A stretch of 64,000 nucleotides of DNA, taken from assembly GCA_032622095.1 (NCBI GenBank), contig CP136068.1, forward strand, positions 122,519,989-122,583,988, given 5' to 3'. Positions 35,594-46,171 of this stretch are shown piece by piece. Position numbers and translations under genes: made by a program. The DNA is from Siphonodentalium dalli (taxonomy: Eukaryota > Mollusca > Scaphopoda > Gadilida > Siphonodentaliidae). The notes under the pieces were generated by a model. That model saw only the letters and a list, made by a program, of their open reading frames with translations. It made no database searches and had not been told where the DNA came from. Every line of letters begins with the position of its first letter. The first letter of the stretch is position 1.

Positions 35594-35861
35594 TTGACCC
35601 TTCCACGACTGGAGCTTCCTGAAATTTTGCGAAAACCATGTCCCAATGCATTCTCTTATACATTGTATGCGCGACTAACATAGGGAGCCTAGCATATATA
35701 AGATAATACATTGGCCTAACAATATTTACCTTGACAGTGCAAGCCAATGCATTCTCTTATATATTCGAGGTTCCCTATGTGAGGTTCGCATGTATAAGAG
35801 AATGCACTGGCACAGGGTCTTTAATGTAACACCGACGCAGCTCCCGTCATGAAATTGTTAA
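35594..35861. mobile_element. MITE type B2 copy, 5' of the serotonin receptor
   Basis: The left end is degenerate, TTGA-CCCTTCCACGACTGGAGC; the right end GCTCCCGTCATGAAATTG-TTAA is the inverse of the family terminus CCCTTTCATGACTGGAGCT. Two hairpin cassettes lie at 35643-35714 and 35744-35810. It ends about 340 bp before the receptor start codon, so it lies in the upstream regulatory or 5' untranslated region. Confidence 0.8.
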
Positions 35862-36030
35862 AGTCGGGACAAAAATCCGTTTCGCCAAAAAATAAAGATG
35901 CCAATAGGATTATTGAATACGACCGGACAATGCATGGATAATCGTACGCGGTGAGATTAAGTGTATCAAACCTAGAGATTGTGGGTCGCTTTAAAAGTGT
36001 AATTGCATAAACATCTATATTCACAATGCT

Positions 36031-36045
36031 GCTTTCTATTTGCAG
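36031..36045 (+). promoter_or_regulatory. Possible 3' splice acceptor in 5' UTR
   Basis: GCTTTCTATTTGCAG is a good pyrimidine-rich acceptor 154 bp before the receptor start codon. It could join an upstream non-coding exon to the coding exon. RNA evidence would be needed. Confidence 0.3.
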
Positions 36046-36199
36046 GTGCTTTGTGTGGTGGTGTTGCAGCTTGCTACACGAATAACATAGGAGTATCGTA
36101 ACTGGAACCATCTTGACAGTGTGGACAGTTCGACATCGTATTTAATTGGAAGTGGTTTGGATTCAGTGACATCCTGACGGCATATTAGACACGATCGTC

Positions 36200-37417
36200 A
36201 TGGAGTCTTCGGATTCGAACGCGTCTAACCAAAGAGACTGGAGTTCGGTAGTTGTCACGACTCCCTTTCATCAGAACACTACGGAAAATCGAACATATGT
36301 GTCACGCGATCTTCAAATGTACAGTTTGGAGCATATGATAATTACCTTAGCGATTCTGGGTCTCATGATTCTGGCAACAATTATCGGAAACTGCTTCGTC
36401 ATAGCTGCTGTTTTGTTGGAAAAAAACTTGAAAAATGTGGCTAACTATCTTATACTGTCGTTGGCGGTGGCCGACCTTATGGTTGCTAGCCTTGTGATGC
36501 CCATTAGTGCCATGAACGAAATCAGTCAAGTGTGGTTTATGAGTGAGGAACTCTGCGATATGTGGATATCGTTCGATGTTTTGTGTTGTACGTCATCAAT
36601 TTTGCACTTGGTCGCAATAGCCGTGGACCGTTATTGGGCGGTGACTAATATAGATTATGTGCGAACGCGGAGTGCGAAAAGAATTCTGACAATGATTGGA
36701 CTTGTGTGGGGTATCGCCTTATTTGTCTCGATTCCACCTCTTTTCGGGTGGAAGAATGAATCTGATTCGCCAGCAATAACTGGGGCCTGCATCATCAGTC
36801 AGGATCTAGTTTACACGGTATTTTCCACGGGGTGTGCCTTCTATCTGCCCTTGCTTGTTATGTTAATCATTTACGCCCGGATTTTCCAAGTGGCGCGGTC
36901 CAGAATAAGGAAAAAAGGATTCCAGAAGGTAAACTTAAACATCAAGAAAACCAGTGACTGTTCAAGCGTGACAAAAACAGAAGCTAAGACTGCCGTTAAT
37001 GGCAACACGACAGTTTGTAACGGAGGTGACGAAGCAAAAGCAGACTCCACAGAGGTCAAGGACAACACGGATGACTCTAAATGTGAGATGATTCCACCGC
37101 GGGATAAACACAAGGGGTCACGGGAAAAGATTGAAGCCAAACGAGAACGGAAAGCAGCCAGGACACTAGGGATTATTACGGGGGCTTTCATTCTGTGTTG
37201 GGTGCCATTTTTCGTGATAGCGTTGATTGGACCATTCTTCCCGCCAAACACTTTGCATATTCCGCTTTTAGTTCGGTCAGTTACATTGTGGCTTGGTTAC
37301 GTAAACAGTCTTCTGAATCCAATCATATACACTATTTTCAGTCCTGACTTCCGAAATGCTTTCCGAAAAATCCTCTTTGGAAAATATAGGAGGCGGCAGA
37401 ATAAAGGGTGGAACTGA
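36200..37417 (+). CDS. 5-HT1: 5-HT1-type serotonin receptor, class A GPCR
   Basis: This 405-residue plasma-membrane receptor is intact in one exon and predicted to bind serotonin and couple to Gi/o, as 5-HT1 receptors do. The N-terminus has sequons at N7, N26 and N30. TM1 is about 46-70 with N64; TM2 carries LAVADL (D92); C119 and C197 form the usual disulphide. D126 (3.32) is the amine-binding aspartate, followed by VLCCTSSILHLVAIAVDRYW with DRY at 143-145. TM5 has S209, T210 and A213 before P217, a serotonin-receptor pattern. Loop 3 is about 95 residues and basic. TM6 has FILCWVPFF (330-338) and TM7 WLGYVNSLLNPIIY (364-377). The tail is only about 28 residues and lacks the common palmitoylation cysteine. 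The start is the first methionine before TM1. The 5-HT1 assignment is strong; 5-HT7 or octopamine-type alternatives fit less well. Confidence 0.88.
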   Translation: MESSDSNASNQRDWSSVVVTTPFHQNTTENRTYVSRDLQMYSLEHMIITLAILGLMILATIIGNCFVIAAVLLEKNLKNVANYLILSLAVADLMVASLVMPISAMNEISQVWFMSEELCDMWISFDVLCCTSSILHLVAIAVDRYWAVTNIDYVRTRSAKRILTMIGLVWGIALFVSIPPLFGWKNESDSPAITGACIISQDLVYTVFSTGCAFYLPLLVMLIIYARIFQVARSRIRKKGFQKVNLNIKKTSDCSSVTKTEAKTAVNGNTTVCNGGDEAKADSTEVKDNTDDSKCEMIPPRDKHKGSREKIEAKRERKAARTLGIITGAFILCWVPFFVIALIGPFFPPNTLHIPLLVRSVTLWLGYVNSLLNPIIYTIFSPDFRNAFRKILFGKYRRRQNKGWN

Positions 37418-37546
37418 TTGTGATTGAAGATACTGGCGCGTTGCTGTTTTCGTCATCAATATAATTATACTGATACGAGGAATATGTTGAAATGTGCACG
37501 CAGACGACAGATCACGAAGCACCCTGGTATTTGTTTCGTTTGGTGT

Positions 37547-37552
37547 AATAAA
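37547..37552 (+). promoter_or_regulatory. Candidate polyadenylation signal of receptor gene
   Basis: AATAAA lies 130 bp after the receptor stop codon in an otherwise unassigned 3' flank. It is plausible but unproven, since such hexamers are common in AT-rich DNA. Confidence 0.3.
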
Positions 37553-37629
37553 CGTGATTTTTCAAAGGCTGTGATGGGACGACGACCGTATATACAGCGG
37601 CTGACCTTTCCATGCCATCTCAGAATATG

Positions 37630-38857
37630 AAGTCGTTCATTAAGTCGTGTGCAAACAAATAATTTGTCTTCATTTCCAGTCGCATGCTCTGAAGTTTAGT
37701 TTATTATAGGTTTCAAAATCATACATTGTTTATCGCAAGAGAGAACCGAATCATCAATATCTGTAGTTTCAACCGACGTGCTATTCCGATGAAAGGTTTA
37801 TTTGTGCGTGGTCTGGCTGTGTGGAGCTACGTTTTTGAAGCATGCATAATTGATGATTTATTGACCGAGAAGAACCATTCTGTATCTGATTTATATATAA
37901 TGGTCAATAATAGAACAAACTATCTACCATCCATCATTGACGATACCATCTTTGTGTCCATATACCGTCATTGAGTATATCATAACGTATAGACCTGTGT
38001 CCCCGTTGAATTGTTTACCCTTTAAATCCCTGCAGATACCAGTCGCCTACATGCTCGACATGCATGGTGGCCTTGTTGTATCCAGGGACGTGGATAGAGG
38101 GTATCCGTTGGGGTATGTCAAACTTAGAGTTTCCAACTGCACCAGTTGGAAAAATATGAGCTTTCCAAACTGTTGACATATCTAACCTGACACCCTCTGA
38201 GTTTGGAAATTTTCCAACTGGTGCCAATATTAGTCCAGAATATTTAATGAAACTAGGTTTTATGTCTAAAACAACACATTTCTCAAAATTTCCAAACAAT
38301 GTTGTCCTATGTATAAAATGTCCAACTGGCTAAAACCACAAGTCACCATGCAGCTCAAACCTGCAAATAGTGCATGAGTATGTCATTTCCAGAATGAGGT
38401 ACACAGAGGGTGAATTTAGTTATTCTATCCCGCAGAGCTAGCTCTAGCATTAACAAATTCACCCTCTGGGAACGGGCAATCTGCTTAGGTCTAGTTTTCT
38501 GGGAGGCATCTATAGTCTCAAATTAATATAGTTTTAGTTACCTTTTCCCTTCTGGGAAGTTTCTATATCCCCTAATTTGCAGTAGATAAAATACATAATC
38601 GAGGTGACTAATGGTTGAACATCGTCAACTTCAATCTTATTCTCTTTCTCCCGTAGCAGTTGATGCCTAAGCAGAATGAGGTCCACGTATGGTGAATTTG
38701 CTGACGCTAGCCCGCTGTGAGGGATAGCATCAATAAATTCATCCTCTGGCGACCTCATTCTGCAAACGACAAACACACTATTTGAGGCTTGATGCAGCTA
38801 CAATCGTTACCTCTCCATTACTAGATACTTCCGATTGTAACGTATTGCTTGTAGCTT
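37630..38857. other. Region of short inverted repeats, no gene seen
   Basis: CAGAGGGTGAATTT is mirrored by AAATTCACCCTCTG (38404-38469). GCAGAATGAGGTC at 38671-38683 is mirrored exactly by GACCTCATTCTGC at 38751-38763. The two hairpins are related (AATGAGGT, GGTGAATTT, CTCTGG), suggesting copies of one small element. Around 38120-38330 the word TTTCCAACTG/CCAACTGG recurs. Confidence 0.5.
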
Positions 38858-39108
38858 TTAACCCTTTCATGACGGGATCAGCGCTGGTGCAGCATTAACG
38901 ATCATGTGTCAGTGCATTCTCTTATATATCAGAGCCTCGCAAATATATGAGAATGCACTGTCTTACAAGGCCAATGTAATATTGTTATGCCAATGTATTC
39001 TCATATATATGCGAGGCTTCCTATATAACGTAGACTCGCATTTGCAAGATAATGAATTGTTACATGATTTTGGCAAAACTAAGAAAGCTCCAGTCATGGA
39101 AGGGTTAA
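38858..39108. mobile_element. TTAA-flanked MITE type B2, first of an abutting pair
   Basis: The ends are TTAA-CCCTTTCATGACGGGATC and AGCTCCAGTCATGGAAGGG-TTAA. Hairpin cassettes lie at 38910-38960 (loop shortened) and about 38989-39056. Its right TTAA (39105-39108) is also the left TTAA of the next copy. Confidence 0.88.
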
Positions 39109-39349
39109 CACTTTCATGACTGGAGCTTCCTGAATTTTTGGGAAAACCCTGTGCCAATGCATTCTTTTATATATGCGAGTCGCCCATAGGGCGCCTCGCA
39201 TATATAAGAGAATACATTGGCCTAACATAATTTACCTTGATCTTGTAAGCCAGTGCATTCTCTTATATATATGAGGCTCCCTATGGGAGACTTACATATA
39301 TAAGAATATGCAGTGCTGAACCAGGAAGCTCCGGTCATGGAAATGTTAA
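39105..39349. mobile_element. TTAA-flanked MITE type B2, second of an abutting pair
   Basis: The ends are TTAA-CACTTTCATGACTGGAGC and GCTCCGGTCATGGAAATG-TTAA (39346-39349). Hairpin cassettes lie at 39154-39220 and about 39250-39315. CCCTGTG links the terminal repeat to the first cassette, as in the other types. Confidence 0.88.
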
Positions 39350-39607
39350 AATGGCATATTATGATTGCACATACAATGACACAAGCTTCAATGACATGCT
39401 TACAGTGTGCACACATGTTAAAAAACAAGGATGCTTGTGAAATCAGAATGATTTATTGACAGATTGTAAGTTCAAATTGGTAGCATTACATAATAGTGAT
39501 ATGATTAACATGGTGCGTATTAAAGTAATAAATGACTGCATAGAATAAGCGAGTTAACTGAGTCGCAGCCGTGTTGGATTCATCCAGCTCCGTTCCGTGC
39601 TTTCATG

Positions 39608-39770
39608 GATTCATCCAGCCCCGGTTCCGTGGTTTTAGTGTAACACGTCGAAGTTCTGGAGTAATATTTCCATATATGGAATTCATGAATAATTAAAAAC
39701 TCCATATATGGAAATGCTACTCCAGAACTTTGACGTGTTGCACTAAAACTACGGAACCGGGGCTGGTGGA
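39608..39770. mobile_element. About 160-bp fold-back element
   Basis: CCAGCCCCGGTTCCGTGGTT and the following TTAGTGTAACACGTCGAAGT are mirrored by ACTTTGACGTGTTGCACTAA and ACTACGGAACCGGGGCTGG, around a core with TCCATATATGGA on both sides. An extra partial outer copy of the arm (CCAGCTCCGTTCCGTGCTTTC) lies at 39583-39604. Confidence 0.8.
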
Positions 39771-40404
39771 TCCAATATGGCCGCAAGTTAGTGACAGGGC
39801 GTATACCGACAATGATAACGACAGAACACAACACATTATTTGCAATTAATGAACATCTTGGTACAAAAATTTCGAACAACACTTTTGCAGTAATGAGTGC
39901 GGTCGTATGAGGGATAACACCTTTGAAGATAATGATGCTCCATAACGTTGTTACGATCCAGTGACATCACTCACGAACTGCTGGAGGTCAACTGGTCCAA
40001 GTTCTTGTAATCCTTTCTTCCTCGCATATTATTAAGTTTATCTGTCGAGTAGAGGATGCTTTATCTGTCTAGAGACGGATATATGGAGGCTTGGTTTATC
40101 GGATGGGCTTTATGTATAGTACAGAGGGATAGGAGGTGGATAAAATGTTACATTATATGCATACTTGTCCCAGAAATTAATGAATTTTATTGTATAATCA
40201 GCGGGTAACGTCGACATAACTTTTTACCTGATGTTTGCCAGCTGTTTAATTTGCAATAGTGCACAATCATTCGCAACTTATTTATGGCTATAAACTAAAT
40301 TTATGTCAAGTAATTAAAATTGATTTTATGATAATCTGTTAACCTGAACATTTATTGAAAACATCTCCGACTCAAATCCATTATTTTTCTATTAATTATC
40401 GATA
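39771..40404. other. Intergenic DNA, no gene seen
   Basis: No recognisable feature. Confidence 0.35.
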
Positions 40405-40769
40405 TTAAAGATGCATAATCCGAATTAACGCCTCCAAATTACCATTTCTACGGCTTCGGGTGTAACAAATATTTTATTCGAGTCGAGGAACCAACTCGTC
40501 AAAACTCAGAGTGATCAGATATCGATTTTTTAAATTTGTTATTTCTCGAGATAAGTAATTTTTGGCGATCTGGCGAATATTTCCAAGCCGATGTTCTCGG
40601 ACCAAATTGCGGATGAAGATGGATAACTCTAAAATCAAGTGGCTTTATTTCGTTGAACAAAATGTTGATAAATAACACGTTCTGATAACTGAAGCGGCAT
40701 TTAAAAAAAAATGCTGTTGTTGGAATCTGATGATATGGGAACCATCGAACCCGAATTGAGTACCTTTAA
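40405..40769. mobile_element. TTAA-flanked MITE family CD, complete (365 bp)
   Basis: The left end TTAA-AGATGCATAATCCGAATTAA and right end CGAATTGAGTACCT-TTAA are imperfect inverted repeats. The right TTAA (40766-40769) is shared with the following B1 element. Diverged copies lie elsewhere in the window on both strands. Confidence 0.75.
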
Positions 40770-41167
40770 CCCTTTACCCAACAAAGCTTTCCAAAAACGG
40801 CCAAATAAAGCTGCAACAGCCTAAATTATCTTGGGTCTGTCTCAATAAAACCATACAAATATGGATATCATTGGAACCGGCTCCTTGACCACATTGTGAT
40901 AGTTACAATTATGCCCTGTGCCAATGCATTCTCTTATATATGCGAGTCGACCATAGGTCGCCTCGCATATATAAGAGAATGCATTGGCCTAAAAAAAATA
41001 TGTTTTTAACACTTTTTACCATTTTTTCTTACATTCTTTAACAATTTTTATAATTTTTAATGTGTTAAGCCAATGCATTCTCTTATATATGCGAGGCGAC
41101 CTATGGTCGACTCGCATATATAAGAGAATGCATTGGCACAGGGCCGTTCTGTTGGGTAAAGGGTTAA
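40766..41167. mobile_element. TTAA-flanked MITE type B1, complete (402 bp)
   Basis: The ends are TTAA-CCCTTTACCCAACA and TGTTGGGTAAAGGG-TTAA. Two hairpin cassettes (40921-40987 and 41070-41136) are reverse complements of each other, separated by about 80 bp of AT-rich DNA. In the other B1 copy (20013-20319) that spacer is gone and the cassettes are fused. Confidence 0.92.
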
Positions 41168-41702
41168 ATCGTTGTTATCGGTAAATTATTGAAATTGGCG
41201 TACGTGCTCCACTGATTGTCTATAAAGTCACACACACCAAGCGGAATCTTTACAACGTCAATCGGATATATTCAAACAGCTTGACATTGTAACAGGATGC
41301 ATCACTTATCGGTGTAAAACTGTTGTTCAATAACTGTATATCAGTATATGTCCGTGTGCGGCCCATAAACAAAGAATATGTCTCGATAATGTAACGTCGC
41401 GATAACAAAACAAGTATCAGTATCAATATCTCTATGGCCTGAATATGTATTCAAAGATGTCCCAATCGATGATGGCATCGTAAATGTATTATGTGTATGT
41501 TCTCTGTACCAGACTATACTGTGGAGATAAATGATAAATAAACTCAGTTGAATTGGATTTTCACACCCGATACGGAACAACATAAGACAATAGTAAAACA
41601 AATTTGTTAAAGGGCTACTGTACTATAACAACGTTCTAATATCGATAATATAATAGGAACCAAAGTAATTTGAATCGAAGATGTATTATGTAAACATTCA
41701 GG

Positions 41703-42231
41703 TTAAAGATACGGGCGGCGTTGGCGGTGGGTATGGTGTTAAAATATTCACCTCCGCCAAAAACCGCCATAAACAGAAAGAATAGTAAAAAATAGACAGA
41801 CTATGTTCTTATACCAATCAGAACTATGGCATAAACAGTATGTTATTGTCAAATGTTTTTCCTTTGTTATGTAAACAAAAGCAAAAAAACGTTACAGAAA
41901 CTGGCTTTTGTTTAGATCCGGATATGGTAAACATAAAGAGCGCTATTTGTTACTGTTTTCCTGATATAGAAATAATAAAGAGCGTTTATATCATTTTTGT
42001 GTGATTAACCAATAGAATTGCGCTGTGTTATGTACACAGAAGCAAAATTTCTGTAACACGAGCAGGTTCTTGTTTGCGTACACCAACGTACGTCTTGACG
42101 ACAATATATTATTTACGCGCTGATTATGTTTGGCATATGATCAAATCTATATATAGTTAAATATTCCTTCTGTTGATGGCGATTTGAACGAATATGAATA
42201 GTTCTGCAACGAACGCCGCCCGTGTCTTTAA
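41703..42231 (+). mobile_element. TTAA-flanked MITE family A, copy 2 (529 bp)
   Basis: The ends are TTAA-AGATACGGGCGGC and GCCGCCCGTGTCT-TTAA. It is clearly similar to 6595-7123 throughout and has the same length. The next copy lies 40 bp away in the opposite orientation, so the two arms form a 1.07-kb inverted repeat. Confidence 0.82.
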
Positions 42232-42271
42232 TAGGTTATCTTAAAATCAAAGTTAATAATTTGATATAAAT

Positions 42272-42774
42272 TTAAAGGCACGTGAGGCCTTAGTTGTCGA
42301 AAATATTCATATTTGTTCCAATCACCGTAAACAGAAAAAACAGTAAAACGCATACAGTTTCGTTCATATATACCATGACCATCGCGTAAACAGCATGTTA
42401 TCATAAAGACCTACTATATTTTACCTAAGCAAGAGCCTGATTGTGTTACAGAAAACAGCACAATGCTACTGGCTAATCACACACAAATGGCACAAACGCT
42501 CTTTATTAGTTCCATATCAGGTATTCACCAACAAAGAACGCTCTTTATGTTTACCATCATAATATAAACAAACACCAGAAAAGTAACTTTTTATGCTTTT
42601 GTTTACATAACAATGGTCAAAATTAGGACAATAACATACTGTTTATGCGATATTTCTTATTTGTATACAGACAAAGTCTGTCTACATTTTGATGTTCTTT
42701 CTGTTTGTGGCGGTTTTTGACGGGTGGAAATATTTTCACAGGATACCCACCTCCAAGGCCAACCGTACCTTTAA
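42272..42774 (-). mobile_element. TTAA-flanked MITE family A, copy 3, inverted
   Basis: The ends are TTAA-AGGCACGTGAGGCC and GGCCAACCGTACCT-TTAA. The body matches copy 2 in reverse (CTTTCTGTTTGTGGCGGTTTT near the right). It is more diverged than copies 1 and 2. Confidence 0.75.
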
Positions 42775-43292
42775 TTTATGTCTGGAGCCTTAAATTAAAT
42801 TACGAACTTCCATGTACAAGACATAATCAAAATAATTCACGGCTAGTGGATTGGGCAACCCTTGGCACACATGATCGTGTAAAAAATTATGTTGATACGG
42901 GCGTAAACTGAAGCCACTCACTGACAAGTGACTATACAATGACTTAAATAAGTATATATGGTACTAGTATGCATATAATATAACATTTATTTGACATTTG
43001 ATTTGCTTGAAAACTTTCCAAAAATTACTTGACAGCGAAAATTGGTATTTTCGCATTCCGGCTAATCTGCCATCCGTAACATTACTTCGTACTCAACATA
43101 GTTTCAGATAATGGAAATCTGGTTACCTTAGTTTACAACTCAGAGACGAAAGAAACCAACAAGAACATTTGAGTACAGTGCCCCTTTCACATGTATTAAC
43201 ATTCGGTTCAGTCTATTATTACATGTCAATCTGACGCTTTGCGTGGCATGCCAAAATTACTTCTCTACAACAAAACAGTAAGCTCAGGTTAA

Positions 43293-43411
43293 CATAATAA
43301 TCACAGGTCCCCAGAACAAAAATTGACCCCACCCCAATGATACTTAATCCTATAGGATTAAGTATAATTGGGTTGGGGTCAAATTTTTTTCTGGCGACCT
43401 GTGATTATTAT
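43293..43411. mobile_element. About 119-bp hairpin element
   Basis: ATAATAATCACAGGTC and TTGACCCCACCC are mirrored by GGGTTGGGGTCAA and GACCTGTGATTATTAT; the core is TACTTAATCCTATAGGATTA. Similar GGCATGCCAAAA...CTTC sequences flank it on both sides (43248 and 43412). Confidence 0.8.
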
Positions 43412-43630
43412 GGCATGCCAAAACTGCTTCACTAGAACCAAGCAAGTCACAATAATAATTTATTTGAACATTTTAAACATTCGCTGTTCAGGCTTTTTTG
43501 AAGTAGTGGTTTTGGGGGGGGGGGGGGGGGCTAACACCGGATGGTCGAATAGGCTTTAGGAGAATTTTGATTTACTGTAGACCAAACTTAATTACTTGTG
43601 GTGTTGTAAACTCCTCCAGACACATCCACT

Positions 43631-45413
43631 GTGCGTGGACGGAAGTGAACGCTGGTTTGCGGTAATCAGTCATAAATAAAAGTCGCTCGCCTCAGACTGA
43701 CTAAGGTACGTATATTTTCGTCTTTCCCTTCAATTGTGTAAAATTCTCAGCCCGGGTGCCAATCTGCCTCGACGAGGGGTATGCTCGTGCTAATTTCGTT
43801 TCAGTGTCGTGTCTAGTTCTCTCGTAAATCAAGTTTAAACCTCCTATTACGTGCTAAAAACACGTCACGTTTGCGATCAAAAGCACATTTTTCAAACTAT
43901 ACAATGTCTGATTTTATAACAAGGACATGTTTTGGATGCCTTAATATCCCATTGAAAGCCACGCTTAGCGAGTGTACCCTGTTTCCTGTGTTTTCTCGAC
44001 ATACGAGCCGAATTTCAAAGCGTGGTGCTCCAACAGAATTGAACTCCCGGTAAAATCTGACAAAAAAGCATTGAACGCCCGGTATGTTTTTTATTATTTG
44101 TATTGAACTCCCGGTAAACTTTCGATTACACCCTGTAAAATGCCCTTTACGGCCGATTGGCATCATATTGCACGTTTCTAACATGATTTTCACATGCCAC
44201 AAATGTACATTTTTACATTTCCACAGCCAATATTGCTACTTATGCTAACAAATGTTTATTAAAATGGTCAAATGTCACAGTCAAGATATCAGATGCATTG
44301 TTTGTTATCTTAACTAGCACTTTAACTATCATGAGTAATCATGAAAACCCCACACTCTTTTGTCAGTGGTAGTCTTTTATATTTTAAAACTATAGATTAA
44401 CTATAGTTTACAATGTGCTAGAATTTATCCAAAATACGACAAATTGTATCTTGTTATAGTGGAAATAAGTCACATGATAGCATGTTCTAGAAAATAACAC
44501 AATATAACACAGTATAAACTATATATATACTAGTATTATTATAAATGCAAAATATTACATTCGACCAAAGATGATGGGTTTCCAAGGTTACACTCGAGAA
44601 AGCGAAACCGTTTATTTGCACATGATGGTTGGTATACAATAATATTGTGTGGGGGTTTTCATGGCTACTCATGATAGTTAAAGTGCAAGTTGAGATAACA
44701 AACAAGGGGAAATCTCAAACATTGGACATTCAAGGACTATTTGTAGGATGATCTAAGGCAGCTCATATCTTGACTGTGACATTTGACCATTTTAATAAAC
44801 ATTTGTTAGCATAAGTAGCAATATTGGCTGTGGAAATGTAAAAATGTACATTTGTGGCATGTGAAAATCAAGTTAGAAACGTACAATATGATGCTAACCG
44901 GCCGTAAAAGGCATTTTACAGGGTGTAATCGAAAGTTTACAGGGAGTTCAATACAAATAATAAAAAACATACCGGGAGTTCAATGCTTTTTTGTCAGATT
45001 TTACCGGGCGCTTTGAAATCGGACTAGTATGTCGAGAAAACACAGGAAACATGGGACAAACGCTAAGCGTGGCTTTCAATGGGATATTAAGGCATCCAAA
45101 ACATGTCTTTGTTATAAAATAAGACATCGTATAGTTTGAAAACTGTGCTTTTGATCGCAAAAGTGACGTGTTTTTAGCACGAAAATAGGAGGTTTAACCT
45201 TGATTTACGAGAGAACTAGACAAGACACTGAAACGAAATTAGTACGAAAATGTAACGGAACATATCCCTCATCGCGGCAGATTGGCACCCTGGCTGGGAT
45301 TGTTACATAATTGGAGGGAAAGACGAAAATATACGTACCGTAGTTAGTCGGAGGCGAGCGACTTTTATTTATGACTGATTACCACAAACCAGCGTTCACT
45401 TCCGTCCACACAC
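43631..45413. mobile_element. 1.78-kb fold-back element with about 730-bp arms
   Basis: The left arm 43631-44358 and right arm 44647-45413 are reverse complements with scattered mismatches. The right arm carries about 60 extra bases near its inner end (between GATATGAGCTG and TTGTTTGTTATCT, read in reverse). The loop is 44359-44646. The outer end reads GTGYGTGGACGGAAGTGAAC. Frames within it (about 43871-44053 and the mirrored 44948-45160) merely reflect the symmetry. No transposase was seen and the target duplication is unclear. Confidence 0.88.
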
Positions 45414-46171
45414 ATTGACATCGCCGTTATTTCGCCAAAGTATATATACATCGTAATTAGAGTTATCACCCTTCCGATACTGTTACTTGTTTGGTTGCAG
45501 TGAAGCAATTTTGTCACGGCAGAGCGTCAGACAGGGCGTGCGTCTGTATATACTGAGGTGTAATATTTTAACACTTTTCCTTTACTGCAGTATATATACT
45601 GTTGGTCTGTATTGAGTGGATGTACAGGGCCTCGAACATGAAAACATTGATCACGAGAACGAGTCAGGACGGCATGCCGGTGAGGTCACAGACTGTTTGC
45701 ATGCTCTAATCCCCGGAATATCCAACTCAACAGGGTATATTGTACATTGTAATTCAATCCACCAAAAACTTAAAAAGAAACTGCACAATAGGCACTTTTA
45801 ATCGGCATTACATGCATGCTATGAAGTGAGAAATCTATTGCCATGTGATCACATATGTGGGTACGTTCCATGCGGTTACCCTGAGCAACGCTCGAAAAAC
45901 TTCCTGTTTATCGTATCTATATATTGTAAACAATGAACTCTATTACTCGACTCCTATGCATTTGACGCTCTTTGTCAATAGCAGCGTGCGCTATCCAGTT
46001 GTATGCATGCTTTTAACATCGGACGATGCTGGTAAATCGAAAACTAATGTTAGCAGCTCTCGACGAATCAGAATTAACGTTTCAGTGAGGACTATTGTTC
46101 AACTTGAATAACAATACAATATAACATTTGAGGCCATTCATATGATGGTGTTTTGATTGCCAGATACCGAC
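45414..46171. other. Intergenic DNA, no gene seen
   Basis: Short frames (45616-45801, 45845-46111) have no domain signature. Confidence 0.3.

Noticed and set aside
37424-37974. Extra coding exon downstream of the receptor
   Set aside because: Frames after the stop are short and lack receptor features, and the GPCR already has a complete TM7 and tail.
10631-41136. Recurrent small protein with LGQCILLYMRGDLWSTRIYKRM
   Set aside because: The peptide is only the translation of the palindromic hairpin cassette, appears on both strands, and has no independent coding signal.
131-43530. Poly-G and poly-C tracts as regulatory quadruplex sites
   Set aside because: They are single uninterrupted homopolymers at several places (131, 1829, 19278, 43514), common in such genomes and error-prone in assemblies; nothing ties them to a gene.
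43871-45160. Paired small proteins starting MRSKAHFSNYT and MRSKAQFSNYT
   Set aside because: They are mirror images created by the fold-back arms; frames are short and break at different places.
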